NCBI GenBank assembly: GCA_905397405.1 | Contig: CAJPVJ010000395.1 | Location: forward strand, 1-26,619 | DNA length: 26,619 nt | Source of the DNA: Oppiella nova | Taxonomy: Eukaryota; Arthropoda; Arachnida; Sarcoptiformes; Oppiidae | Reading direction: 5' to 3' | Part shown: in pieces, positions 1 through 14,483 of the stretch | Layout: every line of letters begins with the position of its first letter | Numbering within the stretch: the stretch's first letter is position 1 | The notes under the pieces: generated by a model | Told to the model about the DNA's origin: nothing | The model's database searches: none | What the model saw: only the letters and a program-made list of their open reading frames with translations | Translations under genes and position numbers: made by a program

Positions 1-526
1 GTTTAGGACTCGATTATAAGAGCCCTTCGATCAGAAAAGGAACGCTTTCCCAATCATTACAACAATAATTGGAGGCTTTAGTGATTAGACATATGAACCA
101 AATTTATCTATTTATATACAATATGTGGTAATACTTGTAATCGCTTTGTTTATATTCAATACAAATCTCTAAATCTAAAACAAATTGTATGTATGTTTTG
201 CGGCTTATTTAAGGTATATATTGAATGCAAATATCGCTTCAAAAACCATCCAAATGTGCCAATCGTTTGTTTATAACATTATTATATAATATGTTTAAAG
301 TGTATAACTTATTAATCAAATGAATATATATTGCAATAAATCTTAAATTATTTATTAAATTAATGATTGTTTGAAACACTTGTCGAGGGCTTTGACACAA
401 ATGCATCGCCAATGAGTTGTACGTAAAAGTACTGTTGTTTACGAATGGGAACTATGTTTTGATTTGCATTGCATTTACAGTCAGTGACTGAATGACTGAT
501 TGAATGATTGAATGATTTGATCACAA
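1..526. other. AT-rich upstream region of the GCC2-like gene
   Basis: No open frame with coding character is present on either strand. The last 50 bases before the start codon carry a run of TGACTGAATGA-type words, including TCAGTGACTG at 480-489, which could be a transcription start area. An in-frame TGA at 518-520 argues against coding sequence further upstream in this exon. Confidence 0.5.
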
Positions 527-3148
527 ATGGAGTCAAATAGCAGTGAATTAGTGAATGGTTTGAATGAATCCACCGATGATTTGGTCACCAAATTGTCGGC
601 CACTGAAGACAAACTTCAAAAGTTTAAGGCATTGGCCGTCAAACTGAAGAAAGAGCTGAATGACACCAAACAACAGGTGATTACTATATTTGGGTCCAAG
701 TGGTGACCAATTTGATGATCATTTGTGAGATGTTTCTAATTGTGGTGTCTTTGTGGTGATGATAGCTATCAAAGTCATTGTCCGATTGCAATGAATTCAA
801 AGCTCAGCTCAAGACTCAGGACAGGGAGAAGATATCGTCGTCCTATCAGCAGATAGTCTTGAATTTTCAGGTATTTATCCAACACTTGATTGAAGAGAAT
901 TGTGAGACAATTGGATGTGATTTGTGTTGTCATGTGTTGACCAGAGTTTGCAATCAGAATACGACAAAATCCAAGACGAAAGCGATTCCCTTAAGACTAG
1001 AAACAAAGAACTCGAACGCGATTTAAGCGATGGTCTCAATGAGTTGACACGAGTCCGACAGGAGTTGGAGGAAACTAAGGATCAAATCGATGGACTCAAC
1101 GGTTGTGTCGCTTCTCTCAAAGAAGACAAACAGTGTTTAGAAGTCAGGAAAAGAGAGTTTGAATCGAAAGTAATTGTATTGCAGAATGAGTTGGATTTGG
1201 AGCGCAAGAGGAATGTGGCGAACACTGGATTAGAGCAGACCATCGCTGAACTCCACCACCAATTGGATGAGAAGACCACTGAGATTATAGATCTAAGCGA
1301 TCGCTTTGAGACCACTAAACAAGACATCAAACAATTTGATGAATTAGTTGTTGAGAAACAGGAACTCATGTCTCGCGTCGAGTCCTTAGAAAAGGAGAAT
1401 TCACTTCTTAAAGAAGATGTCCAGAAGTATAGCGAAACACTTGAGACACAATTGTCTGAAATAGAAAATTATAAGATTAAGAGCTCTGAGTGGACGGCAC
1501 TGATCCACAGTCTCGAGACTCAATCCAAGACATCGAATGAGTTGTTCAATAAGACTATAAAGAGTTTAGAGACAAAAGTACATGAATTGCAAACACATGT
1601 GAATGGTTTGGAAAAAGAGTTGATCGCCAAAGACGAGAAGTTCGAGGAATACAAACACAGAGTTTGTAAAGTTCTTAAACAACAAAATGATAACCAAAAC
1701 AGTGATCGCAACTCAAAACAAATTCACGCGTTTGAGACAACGATAGAGAATTTGAACTTAGAATTAAACTCTTTGAAGTAAATTATTGTATACTTTTACG
1801 GCATATGAATTGAACTTTTATTTATTTTGAATGTTTATTTTTCAGAGAAAAGTTTGAAATTAATTTGCGTGAAAAGGAAACGCTAGAAAACAATTACATT
1901 CAGTTGAATACTAGTCATAACTTATTAAAAAATGTCAACAATGAATGCAATACTTTGAAAGAGAGGTATATATTTTGCAGACAACTATTATTATAGACAT
2001 TCGGGTATTGAATTCAATTAATTGTTGTAATATTGTTACAGAATTAACGAATTTAAGAGTGAAAATGAAAAACTCAAGTCTTTGGCCCGAGAACTGCAAT
2101 CATCGCTCGTTAGTGATCGCAAACTTACAGAAACACAACACAAGGTTTTGTTAAATATGTTCAGCTTTTGTTAAGTCAATAACTTAACGATTGATATTAT
2201 ATTCTTAGAAAGAAATTCAAGAACTGGAGGACAAACACAAGTCTGACATGACTTCACTCGAAGAGAAATTACGGCAAACTAATAGCGAATTACATGATCT
2301 TAAACTTGAAAGACTTTCTCATAGAGATAGCACTCAATTGAATGATTCGTTGCATAAATTTAATCAATCGATTCATAATTCAGACGAATTAGAAAGTGTT
2401 GAAACGATTTCTATTTCAGATAAAGTATTTCAAATAATGAGTTATACATGAAGAATATGGTATAACTTTGTTTTCATTTATTGACAGAAAACTTCAGTTT
2501 CTCCGACTTCGATGTCCGGTAATATTCTTCAAGAAATACTTTATTCCACTGAAACTCAAGAGATGAGGCGTAAGACTATATTATTGACCAAATTTTATCA
2601 TTAATTGATTAAACATATAATTGTTGTATTTTTAGCGTTGAATCAAGACTTTACTAAACACTTAACTGCGGCTCAAAACAAAGTGGAAAACTTAACGCAG
2701 GTTTGACTTGAAAATTGATTAATTGAACGAATTGAATTGATCTTGGTTAATTATATGTGAATAGCTATTGGAAGAGAGCGAAAGCAATAATATGTTAATA
2801 AGTGAACAAAACAGAGTATTAAAAGAGGAGATCCGAAGACTTGAACGCAGTATTGAACGCATAGAGATGGCCGACAATCTGGAGTATCTCAAGAATATTA
2901 TTGTTAAGGTATGCCTACACTCACCACTCTTTCATTAGTCCATTACTAGTCATACGTTATGTTATATTCAGTTCATTACTCTTAACGGAGAGGACGAAAG
3001 ACAACGACTTATTCCGGTTTTGACAACAATTTTGAAGTTAAGTCCAGACGAACAGAGTTTGTTTCAAACGTTCACTTCAATCGACCAAAACATTAACCAA
3101 AACAAGTGGACAGACTATCTCTACAACTGGACGGCCGATAATAAATGA
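527..3148 (+). CDS. GCC2: GRIP and coiled-coil golgin, GCC2/GCC185-like, 10 exons
   Basis: Exons: 527-676, 766-870, 945-1777, 1846-1965, 2042-2144, 2209-2424, 2488-2569, 2636-2700, 2765-2908, 2972-3148; 664 aa. The protein should be a trans-Golgi tethering golgin. Nearly all of it is predicted coiled coil (E/K/L/Q-rich), and it ends in a GRIP domain at about residues 592-640 (NLEYLKNIIVKF, then RQRLIPVLTTILKLSPDE). GRIP domains bind the GTPase ARL1 at the trans-Golgi. Specific GCC2 likeness from memory: EIRRLER just before GRIP, the YKHRVCKVLKQQ segment, the N-terminal KLKKEL block, and the tail WTDYLYNW (human YLHSW). It is far shorter than human GCC2 (about 1,680 aa) and corresponds to its C-terminal half. 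The start is the first ATG after an in-frame stop at 518. A polyA-type AATAAA lies near 3232. All splice sites are GT-AG. Confidence 0.88.
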
Positions 3149-3588
3149 TTTTTATCTGTGATTTAAGTTAATTTTATTTATAAGTAATTATGTTTTTGTC
3201 TTTTCATAATATATTTAAATGTTTTATCGATAAATAAATTTATTTTTACAAATATTTACTGGTAATTAAATAAATAAATCTCATTTTATTGTAAATGCAA
3301 AATAAATATTAATTAACAGAATAACTAAACCATAAAAATTATATTATAATAATATTATGTTGTTTTATGCCAACGTCTGTGTTGTGTATGTAGTGCCGCA
3401 TTACTAATGCATTATATATTTGTTGAATTTAATATTCCCCTCATTATATAATAGTTTAAATTTTATTTAATCGTCAAATTAACTTTGAAACATTGAATTA
3501 GAAATTTAAATTGTGTACAGTATAGCGAATATCCTTTGATAAAATTAGTTTAGAATTAGTATATCAAAGCAAGAAATTTAATTTTCAA
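3149..3588. other. Convergent 3' spacer between GCC2-like and regucalcin genes
   Basis: Very AT-rich, with several AATAAA-like words on both strands (for example around 3230-3240 and 3265-3275), as expected of two facing 3' ends. No coding frame was seen. Confidence 0.5.
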
Positions 3589-4765
3589 TCAAACATTAGG
3601 TCTAAAGTTTGTCTCAATTTTGTTTCCTCTAAAAGTGTGGTCAGAAGAGGTGACCCGAAATATTTTGCCCGCATTTGGGTATTCATTCAAATCCTGCTTA
3701 TCATCGCCTGTCGTCACAAACATTTGGTCCAACTCTTGGCCACCGAATGCTATAGAAGTGGTCAATAGGGCCGGTATTGACACATAGTTTTCAACCGATC
3801 CTTAAATGCAAATTACAATAAATTATAATTTAATGACAAAATGAATGCAAACTAATTACCAGATTCTTCATTGATTTGGACAACCCTTCCGCCGCCGTAT
3901 AACGACACCCAAAGTCTCCCACTTTTATCAGTTGTCATTCCGTCCGGATATTCATCGCTCTTGAAATCAGGATTGCATTTAAAATCAACGAAAACTTTTT
4001 TGTTGTCTATAATTGTAATCAGAATTGATTTTGAATATTACATTAAAATATGTGCGAAATAATGGACATATAGCTCACGTAATAATCCATTTTGGAGATC
4101 AAAGTCGAAAACATAGATTTTCTGATCACCGGAATCATTGAAATACATTTTAGTATTGTATAGATTCCAAGTCATGCCATTGGAAAGAGTGATATTGTCC
4201 GACATTTTCACGAAATTATTGGCAAACAGTTTATAGAGACTTCCCTTTTGAGGAACGGCTCCATTGGGTCCGTCCAATACACTGCCGATCCATAGCCGTC
4301 CCAATGCGTCCACCTTTCCGTCATTGAACCTCTCTTTGCCCTCCAATTCCGGTGCAATCCTTGCAATCACTTCCCGAGTGTTTGCTTTTGTGTCCCATTT
4401 TAACACTTTATTCCTGAGACTCACTAAAAGAATGTCAACACCTTTCCGTCATTGAACCTCTCTTTGCCCTCCAATTCCGGTGCAATCCTTGCAATCACTT
4501 CCCGAGTGTTTGCTTTTGTGTCCCATTTTAACACTTTATTCCTGAGACTCACTAAAAGAATGTCATTATTCTCTTCAAATGGGATCACAATTGTAACCAA
4601 ATCTTTGAAACTGGTTTTGTCTGTGCGGCCGGTGCTCACATCCATGGCCAGGACGTCGCCAACAAACGCGTCCACGAAATATAGTTTCTTCCTCTCGGAG
4701 TCCCAATGCGGACCCTCTCCCAGATTGTATCCATTCTCACCCAACGGTTCCACACGGAAAGACAT
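3589..4765 (-). CDS. RGN: Regucalcin / SMP-30 family protein, frame interrupted by a 128-bp tandem duplication
   Basis: Minus-strand exons: 4765-4442, 4313-4079, 4006-3860, 3800-3589, giving 305 aa (human regucalcin is 299) if 4314-4441 is left out. Regucalcin is a six-bladed beta-propeller, Ca2+-binding gluconolactonase. The metal-ligand positions of the family are present: Glu17 (GEGPHWD), Asn105 (RFNDGK), Asn153 (SNGMTW) and Asp208 (PDGMTTD). The YGGGRV signature is also there. The start at 4765 (MSFRVEP) fits the family; an AG acceptor just upstream (exon edge 4783) suggests a separate 5' UTR exon. Read as one exon, the 128-bp duplication (2 mod 3) shifts the frame after NDGK. Removing exactly one unit restores it, either because the duplication is an assembly artefact or because 4314-4441 is spliced out (GT at 4441-4440, AG at 4315-4314). 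Confidence 0.88.
4311..4565. repeat. Perfect tandem duplication, 127-bp match at 128-bp period, inside regucalcin
   Basis: Copy 1 is 4311-4437 and copy 2 is 4439-4565. I found no mismatch between them, and one extra base (4438) lies between the copies. The unit length is 2 mod 3, so it breaks the regucalcin reading frame. The same period recurs at 13723 and 15782. Confidence 0.95.
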
Positions 4766-4783
4766 TTCACTGATACTGTAATT

Positions 4784-6725
4784 CTGCGAACAAAACAAAA
4801 GTTATCAGGATTAGATAAACGCCTCTTTTGTTTGATTTGACGTAATTTTATAGAACTTTATAATTCATATAAAATTGTCCCCAAAATAGTTGATATGGTT
4901 TTTATAATTCTAGATTGGTTAGAGTTGAGCTAGATCAAAACAAAATTTTTTAGAAACATGGTTTTAAGCACCACCATGATGATATACAACATTTATTCCT
5001 GATCTAAAGGGGCTGGTATGGGACAGGGATCATCGATATCACAAAAACTATTAATGGTAACCGAGTTCTGATTTTTGGTAATATGCACTAGGTCATTCAT
5101 AGAAACTATTTTTTAGACATATTTATCTCGACAATGGCTCAAGGTATTGTGGCAGTCTCAACTGTGTTCGAAAGATCTTTTGAAATCCTACAAATAATGT
5201 GCTTGCTCCTGCACTGTCAAACTTACAGCAAACTCTATATTCTAGAAATCAATATTCTCTATGTATTTGATATGTCACTTAATTAAAACTTTATTATTGT
5301 TTTACACCTTAACCTGTATAATCAAAATACACAGAATATTTATTTCTAGAATAGTATGTATTGAGTCATACCATTGGAACCATAGTCCTTATGACAAAAA
5401 CTTTTTTGTGGTGAGGATCACCCGATGGCATGTATTTAGTGGTTGGATCCACTCTATGGACTTTTCATATTTATTTGACTCATCATTAGTGGGATTGTGT
5501 TACTTCACAATAATCAATATATTTGAATCATTAAGTTTGAAAAATAGTTTATAAATAAAACTTAGCATGTTCATTTTTAATATTCATTACATTGATCGAA
5601 AGGTCTTAACAAGTTGACAAAACTAATTATACAGTAGTGTTGAAGTAGTGAATCAAACCCATAAACAATCCAATGATAATAAGAAATTATACAAATTATA
5701 TTAAAATAGTGATTAATTGAGTTTTATTTACGGATTTAAAATAATTGAAAAACTATTCAAATCGTGAGAACCTAATGAAACAAAAGGTATGCAGAAAACA
5801 ATTTGTGAGACGTCCTCATTGTAAAGGCCTTTGGCTTAAGCGTTAATAAGAGTTTGGAAATGAGTTATCCGTGTATTTAATCGCAGCCAACGCTTATATA
5901 ATACTTTGCCTCTCAATCCATTCATACATCAAAATATAATTGAATCCATGAATCAAAATATCCAAATAAAACATTTGATACATTAAAGACTCTAATTTAG
6001 AGCTATCATAGCGTTTCAAATGCAGTGTATCAACAAATAAACTATAATGTTGCTAAAACGTGTAAATTAAGTTGAGTGCAATCATTACACTGTAATGATT
6101 AAACTTTAAAGAGAGTGAAGTATAGGCGCATAGGTTTGAGTGGCGTTTGGCGTGCGTTTGTTCGCGTGTCGTCGCGTTTGCATACATTGAGTGCTATTAT
6201 GAATGAATGAATTGGTGAACAGTGACTGACTGTATGTCTATGAGTGCCACCAAAACTACAAACACTAAACACTGACTGACGAGTGAGACAACAGACAAAC
6301 ACAACAAACCCTGAATTGGCCTCAATTTGACTCATTTTGGGACCCATTTGTCAATAGTTTGCCATTTGATACACATTTCGGTGATCTCTTTGAATGCGAT
6401 CGACGAGTGAATCGGTGGACACTTAGTGTGAATGAGTGACCAAATGGTGTGAATAGCGAGCACTGAGTCACTGAACCACTGAATCACTGCAACTCTAAAT
6501 CATAAGTGAATTGTCTTTTGGTCTCAATTGGATTCATTGATTTGATTGCATCGACTAAACCATCGGCGGTTAGTCTGGCATCGCGTGATTTCGTGGTGAT
6601 CACAGCAATCATTGTATGGCTTATCGCTCGTTATATCACATAATGAGTGAATTGTTGCTCAATTCACGTGACTTTGAATTGAATTGTTTTGTTTGCTTTG
6701 ATTTAGTGTTGGATTTGTTGTTGAA
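4784..6725. other. Long intergenic region between divergent regucalcin and CUL3
   Basis: About 1.9 kb with no convincing gene. The frame at 5261-5554 (+) has AT-driven composition, no recognisable domain and no splice context, so it is not called. From about 6100 to 6720 the composition changes to dense TGAGTGA/CACTGA words (for example ACTGAGTCACTGAACCACTG at 6461-6480). This is probably the CUL3 promoter and 5' UTR, possibly with a 5' UTR exon. Confidence 0.45.
5893..5900 (-). promoter_or_regulatory. Possible TATA box (TATATAAG) on the minus strand
   Basis: The minus strand reads TATATAAG, a consensus TATA box, about 1.1 kb upstream of the regucalcin coding start. The coding exon begins just inside a splice acceptor, so a distant 5' UTR exon is needed and a promoter at this distance is possible. 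The link is only positional, and such words occur by chance in AT-rich DNA. Confidence 0.2.
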
Positions 6726-9753
<3,028 letters not shown>

Positions 9754-9958
9754 CATTAATATTGGGTTAAAATACTTTAATAAAAATAATTACGCGCTTA
9801 AGAGCCGATTATTTATTATGTTTTAAACACCTGAATAGTATATAAAAATTTATTTTTACCCAAATTGTCATCAGTTATCCGATTAAAAAATTTCTATAAA
9901 ATTCTTTTGGATGGCATTCATCATAATTCATATAATCGACACTCAATTGTGTTATCCA

Positions 9959-10767
9959 TTAGTATTGTTCATAAAATTTAGTGGACTTTACATCGTTTTG
10001 CGACTCCTTTTCCAAATCGCTTTTTATTGAACCATTTTGTGATAAAAGCCATTCAACCGCTAATAAATAATATTTGTATTAAATTTAATTTAAATATTGT
10101 ATTATTTATAGAAAATAGTAATTTATATATTCTTATTGTCAACGTTTGACTGCAAAGTAACTCACTTTTAAAGTTGATATCTTTTCCGCCAAAAGTTTGG
10201 GCACCGATTAGTTGCTTCTTAAGGGCGCCGTTCTTATAGAGGAATAGCGCCGGTAGTCCGCTGTCGGGGAAGTTGGCCACACATAGGGAGGCGATGCTCT
10301 TCAGGAATTTGGTGTTCGGGTATTTGACCGCCAATTCGGTTATGATTTTCGATAAAATACTGCATTCGGGGATACTTTACAGCAAAGAGACAATCAATGA
10401 ATTGGTCAGTCAGTGGTGTAGTGGTTGTGAGCAACACATACCCGGACTGGTAGAGGAATAGGACGACCTCGATGTCATGTCCGGCACCGTTGACTTGTTG
10501 CACGTAATCAGATGCCGTGATTTCCCTCACGTCTCCAAACGTCGGAATCAAACTCTTGGCCCGCATTTCGGCCATTCGTCGGTTCCTATACTCTCTCATC
10601 ACATATTCATCGCTTTCGTCCAAATCAAGCAAATCGTCTTCACTGTTGATGTCTAAGAGTTTTCTCTCTAAAGTGCAGACTTCCGGCTCCTCTTCTTTGG
10701 CCTCTGGTTTGGGATCAGATTTAATGATTCCGTGTTTCTTCAATATATCCGTCCATTCCGTGTCCTC
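9959..10767 (-). CDS. PDCL3: Phosducin-like protein 3 (PDCL3/VIAF family), 5' end missing
   Basis: Minus-strand exons: 10767-10442, 10374-10166, 10059-9959; at least 211 aa. PDCL3 has a thioredoxin-like phosducin fold and acts as a cochaperone of the CCT/TRiC chaperonin. Matches to the family: EDTEWTDILKKHGII at the first exon found, the EYRNRRMAEMRA helix, FGDVREITASDYVQQV, the FPDSGLPALFLYKNG strand region, IGAQTFGG, and VEWLLSQNGSI near the end. The thioredoxin active-site CxxC is absent, as is normal here. The first exon found opens in phase 0 straight after a TATAG acceptor, and the family start (M-x-DPN-like, then DTEW) implies a tiny upstream exon of about five codons. I could not place it in 10768-11700. 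The gene is divergent from the RNF13-like gene. Confidence 0.88.
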
Positions 10768-11769
10768 CTATACCACACATACAGACCATTGAATACATGA
10801 TTCACTTGTTCATCATATGTACCATTCATTCATTCATACCATAGTTATGTGCAATTAATTTGAAGCAACACTTGATTTAAATGAGAAAATGAGAGCAAAA
10901 GTGAATTGAAGTCTAATTTTAGATACCATTGAAAACTCCATAAAAGTATGAAGTGTTGAGAAACGCCTTCACTATTGCCTTACTATAGGACCAACTCTTC
11001 ATCACATTCTGGCATACATTTCAATACTTCATACACTTTCTTAGCATCTAATCCTATAATACATTGCATCGATGGTCAACTAACTTATGGCTCAATAATT
11101 AGACATTCAACTCATATGCAAACTGTATTGTAATCCACTCGCAATGTCCTAGTTTAGATACATTCAATTTGATCATTTTTAAATTTGTAATCAATTATGT
11201 TACTGTTATTATAGATTTAAAAACTTTATAATATGTTACTAAGTGTGCAAATGTGGTTGAATTGTGTTTATTGTGTAATAGCATTGAATTTGGTGGAGAC
11301 CTTCAATACATATAAATATTGTGTCATTAATTCAATACATGTTTATTAATACGAGTTATGATTGAAAGTCAATTCAACTGGTTTTGAGTCTCAACTTTTG
11401 TGTTTTGTTTATTTTTATATACTCACAAATACAGGACATATAGTGTTTTAACTGCCCCTTCAATGCCCCCAAAGCTAACCCTATACTACATAGTAAGGCA
11501 CACACACTCTCATACACTCTAACACTTGCTGTCAGTGATAGTCATGTGTTATATGAATGTGTATTTAAATGACGAATAGATCGCATAATTGTGTTATTAT
11601 TGAAGAAAATCTCCATTTGATTGCATTGTATTTGAATTAATTGAATACAATTTCAACACTATTTCTATGAAACGATTGTATTGTTTACCAAAATGTGACT
11701 CAAATACGACTGCTTTTCACTTATGATTTCATTTACAAATCAATTGATTTACAGTTAAATTGCGATAAA
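10768..11769. other. Divergent promoter region between PDCL3 and RNF13-like genes
   Basis: About 1 kb of AT-rich sequence. It should hold the missing first exon of PDCL3 (minus strand) and both promoters. The in-frame ATG at 11695 of the RNF13-like gene lies here, but the later ATG at 11770 is preferred. No other feature could be supported. Confidence 0.45.
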
Positions 11770-13622
11770 ATGTCATTTTTTAAACCATTATTCAAATCGC
11801 GAACTAATTCATTAGACAAATGTCTAATTATTTGCATTTTGTCCGTTATATCAGTCAATATCCATGAGACCAATGCAGACATCGCTGTCGTAAGCAATCA
11901 TATGATTACCGCAACTCACGAGTCAATTGATAACTGGTTTACTCATGACATCCAATAGATCTCTTCAGCCAATCGTACGGTCGATGTATTCGTTGACTTC
12001 GAGTTAGGTTTCGCCGCTTCTGTCCCTTCGGACGGCATTCTTGTAAAGCAATTGAAAGCATTTGATTGTCTTTACTATTACTAAATGATTGACTCATTGA
12101 AGGGTCGGCTCGTTGTGGGACAGCCCGAGGATGGGTGCGAGCGAATGGCTGGCCCTCCAGACAACCAGACGGGTGTCAAGTGGTTTGTTCTCGTCAAGAG
12201 GTATCCGTGTCAGTTCACGCAGAAGGTTACTACTCTTACCATTGCCACCAATAGTCTATTATTCCACTCATATGATCACCTCATAGGTCCAGAATGCTAT
12301 GAAGGCTGGATTCGATGCCATTATCATCTATAATATAGATGTGATGACTGTTAAGAAGTATTCTTTGGTCCATTCGCCACAAACTGGTAATAATTGACTT
12401 CTTTATGATGTGTTAATTGGTGTCTATTATTGTATGAATACAACTGTTGTGCGAAACAAATGAGTTTTTTATGAGAGCAATGAATAATACGAGACATAAA
12501 CAGTAATACCAATTGTATGTGATTTGTAATAATGACAGAAAATGGAGTCACAATTCCAGCGCTTCTCATATCCTTTGAGGACGGATGGGCTCTCAAGAGG
12601 GAATATCTATGGAATAAAGGCTTTACTTTAATGATATTACCGGATCTGCCCTTCAATTTGAACGCTTATCTCTTGCCATTCGCTATCGTAATCGCTGTCT
12701 GTCTTCTTCTGATGATTTCATTTATGGTAAACTGAAGTGAATTCTTGTGAAACCATTTGTTGTAATAATAACCGTGTTATTAGATCTTTCAGATCGTGAA
12801 GTGTATTCGCGATAGAAAGAGACGACTCAGACATCGCCTCTCATCCCGACATCTCAAACAGATTCCGATCCAAAAATATAAGAAAGGTATTCAAAGAGTT
12901 TAGTTAATTATTCTAAGTTATAGCGCATACGATAATGACTTGTGAACCGATAGGCGATCAGTACGACACGTGTGCCATATGTCTAGAGGAGTACGTCGAC
13001 AACGAGAAACTCCGTATTCTTCCGTGTGGTCACGGTATGTGTCCATCACTTGCTGTAGTTATGTGTCACTTGTGTTCATTCCATGCATTTGTTCTGTTGG
13101 ACAGCCTATCATGTCAAGTGCATCGACCCCTGGCTCACAAAGAATCGTCGCGTTTGTCCCGTATGTAAGGGGAAAGTAGTTCTCCCGGGAATGAGTGATA
13201 TCAGCGACACTGAGTCCGAGTCGGAAGCGCACAATACCGGCGCCAACGAGAGAACGCCATTACTTTTTGCTGATAGGGCTCACACCAGACATAGAAACAG
13301 ACGTCGGCGCCGATCGTATCCACAAACGAGCGCTTCGACTGAACAAACAAACCAAACAAACACTGAATCGGCAGCTAATGAGACGGTCGATGCGAACAGC
13401 CCTCTCCTGATCATTGACACCGTGAGTATGAGTGCGCCTAATGTTCGACTCGTCGAAGTGGACATCACTCCTATGATGGCTCCGACTTACCTCTCAGTGA
13501 ACTGTGACTCCGAAGAATCGGTGATCGAAGTGGCCGATGAGGTGACCCCTCCGCCTCCCGTCAGCGCCCCTCCAGTCGAGGCTAGAAGTTCAAGGAGTCG
13601 GCGACAGGATGTGATCGTATAG
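11770..13622 (+). CDS. RNF13: PA-TM-RING E3 ubiquitin ligase, RNF13/RNF167-like, 8 exons
   Basis: Exons: 11770-11889, 11959-12042, 12103-12225, 12287-12386, 12539-12726, 12793-12886, 12954-13034, 13105-13622; 435 aa. This family comprises endosomal/lysosomal membrane ubiquitin ligases. Order of parts: signal peptide ([13 protein letters not shown], about residues 18-30); lumenal protease-associated domain (ADIAV through [10 protein letters not shown]); one membrane span (about 184-205, [19 protein letters not shown]); basic stretch [15 protein letters not shown]2 with C243, C246, C261, H263, H266, C269, C281, C284 ([10 protein letters not shown] ... CPVC); then a long Ser/Thr-rich acidic tail with NERTPLL. 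RNF13 shares the KYKKGDEYD-like lead-in, the DPWLTK motif and the EHTPLL-like element. RNF13 and RNF167 cannot be told apart here. The acceptor of exon 6 was chosen at 12792 because it keeps the family spacing after the membrane span; 12783 is an in-frame alternative adding three residues. Confidence 0.9.
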
Positions 13623-13722
13623 TTTATATAGACTTATAGTCAGGATTAAAGTGTAAATAAGTTTACATTCGTTTACTGAATAGTTTTCATGAAATACAAA
13701 CTCGTTTTACCGTAATTTCGGT

Positions 13723-13978
13723 TCATTTCGGTTGCGTTGCTAATCATGAGATTAAGTCAATGTCTTAATAATAAATATGATTTCACTAATTGTTTAGTCA
13801 TTTAATCGAATCGTAAAACTCATACTTTGGACGCGATTTTCAAAAGATAATCATTTCGGTTGCGTTGCTAATCATGAGATTAAGTCAATGTCTTAATAAT
13901 AAATATGATTTCACTAATTGTTTAGTCATTTAATCGAATCGTAAAACTCATACTTTGGACGCGATTTTCAAAAGATAA
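13723..13978. repeat. Perfect tandem duplication, 128-bp period, intergenic
   Basis: 13723-13850 is repeated exactly as 13851-13978. The match stops at both outer edges (T versus A on the left, T versus A on the right). The second copy is also the first 128 bases of the repeat of about 500 bp at 13851-14354. Confidence 0.95.
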
Positions 13979-14354
13979 ATATTTTAATTGAATTATCAGA
14001 ATATATTGGATACATATTAAGTACAATATATTTCACTTATTATGGTATATATGAATATTCGGTATATATATTGCATATAAAATAGATGTTTATTTTAACT
14101 GAATTTTATACTTAATTTCCTGTAATTGCAATATTTGTTTGAAAGCAGTTTATTTTGGTTTAATTTTAACTTTAACTTTAAATATGTTTTGTAAATTTTA
14201 TAAATATTTAATAAAACACACAATCGTTTAGTTTTAAGTTATTCTTGAAATTTAATATTGTGATTAAATCATACATTTGGATTAGTAATCGCATTCATTG
14301 CATTCAATCCTAAATTGATTATAATTTGACATTCAAATATTTCTATAAATTTGT
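13851..14354 (+). repeat. Direct repeat of about 500 bp, copy 1
   Basis: 504 bp, matched by copy 2 at 14484-14985 with roughly seven substitutions and one 2-bp indel by eye (about 98% identity). It begins TCATTTCGGTTGCGTT and ends near TATAAATTTGT. No terminal inverted repeats, target-site duplication or open frame were seen, so it may be a recent local duplication or fragments of a short non-autonomous element. The family is unknown. Confidence 0.9.
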
Positions 14355-14483
14355 TAATAGTTTTCTTATTTTGAAAATTCATTATCATATAATTAACGTA
14401 AATTAGATGAATGTGTCTAATTGTGAGAATTACTCAATTGCTGTCATAGATAGAGTAGAGTTACAATTATGGGTTAGAATTGA

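Noticed and set aside
1082-1711. Minus-strand open frames opposite GCC2 exon 3
   Set aside because: Antisense shadows of a coiled-coil exon; Ser/Leu-rich composition comes from the complement of Glu/Lys codons.
4021-4078. Read-through coding after regucalcin exon 2
   Set aside because: A GTGAGC donor and TATAG acceptor bracket it, and skipping it gives the conserved propeller sequence.
5261-5554. 97-codon frame in the regucalcin-CUL3 spacer
   Set aside because: Ile/Phe/Tyr-rich composition expected from AT-rich DNA, no domain, no splice context.
6099-6347. Minus-strand frame in the CUL3 upstream region
   Set aside because: Low-complexity product from the TGAGTGA-rich tract; no start context or homology recognised.
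11695-11769. Earlier in-frame ATG for the RNF13-like gene
   Set aside because: It would bury the signal peptide 25 residues further in; the ATG at 11770 gives a better-placed signal sequence.
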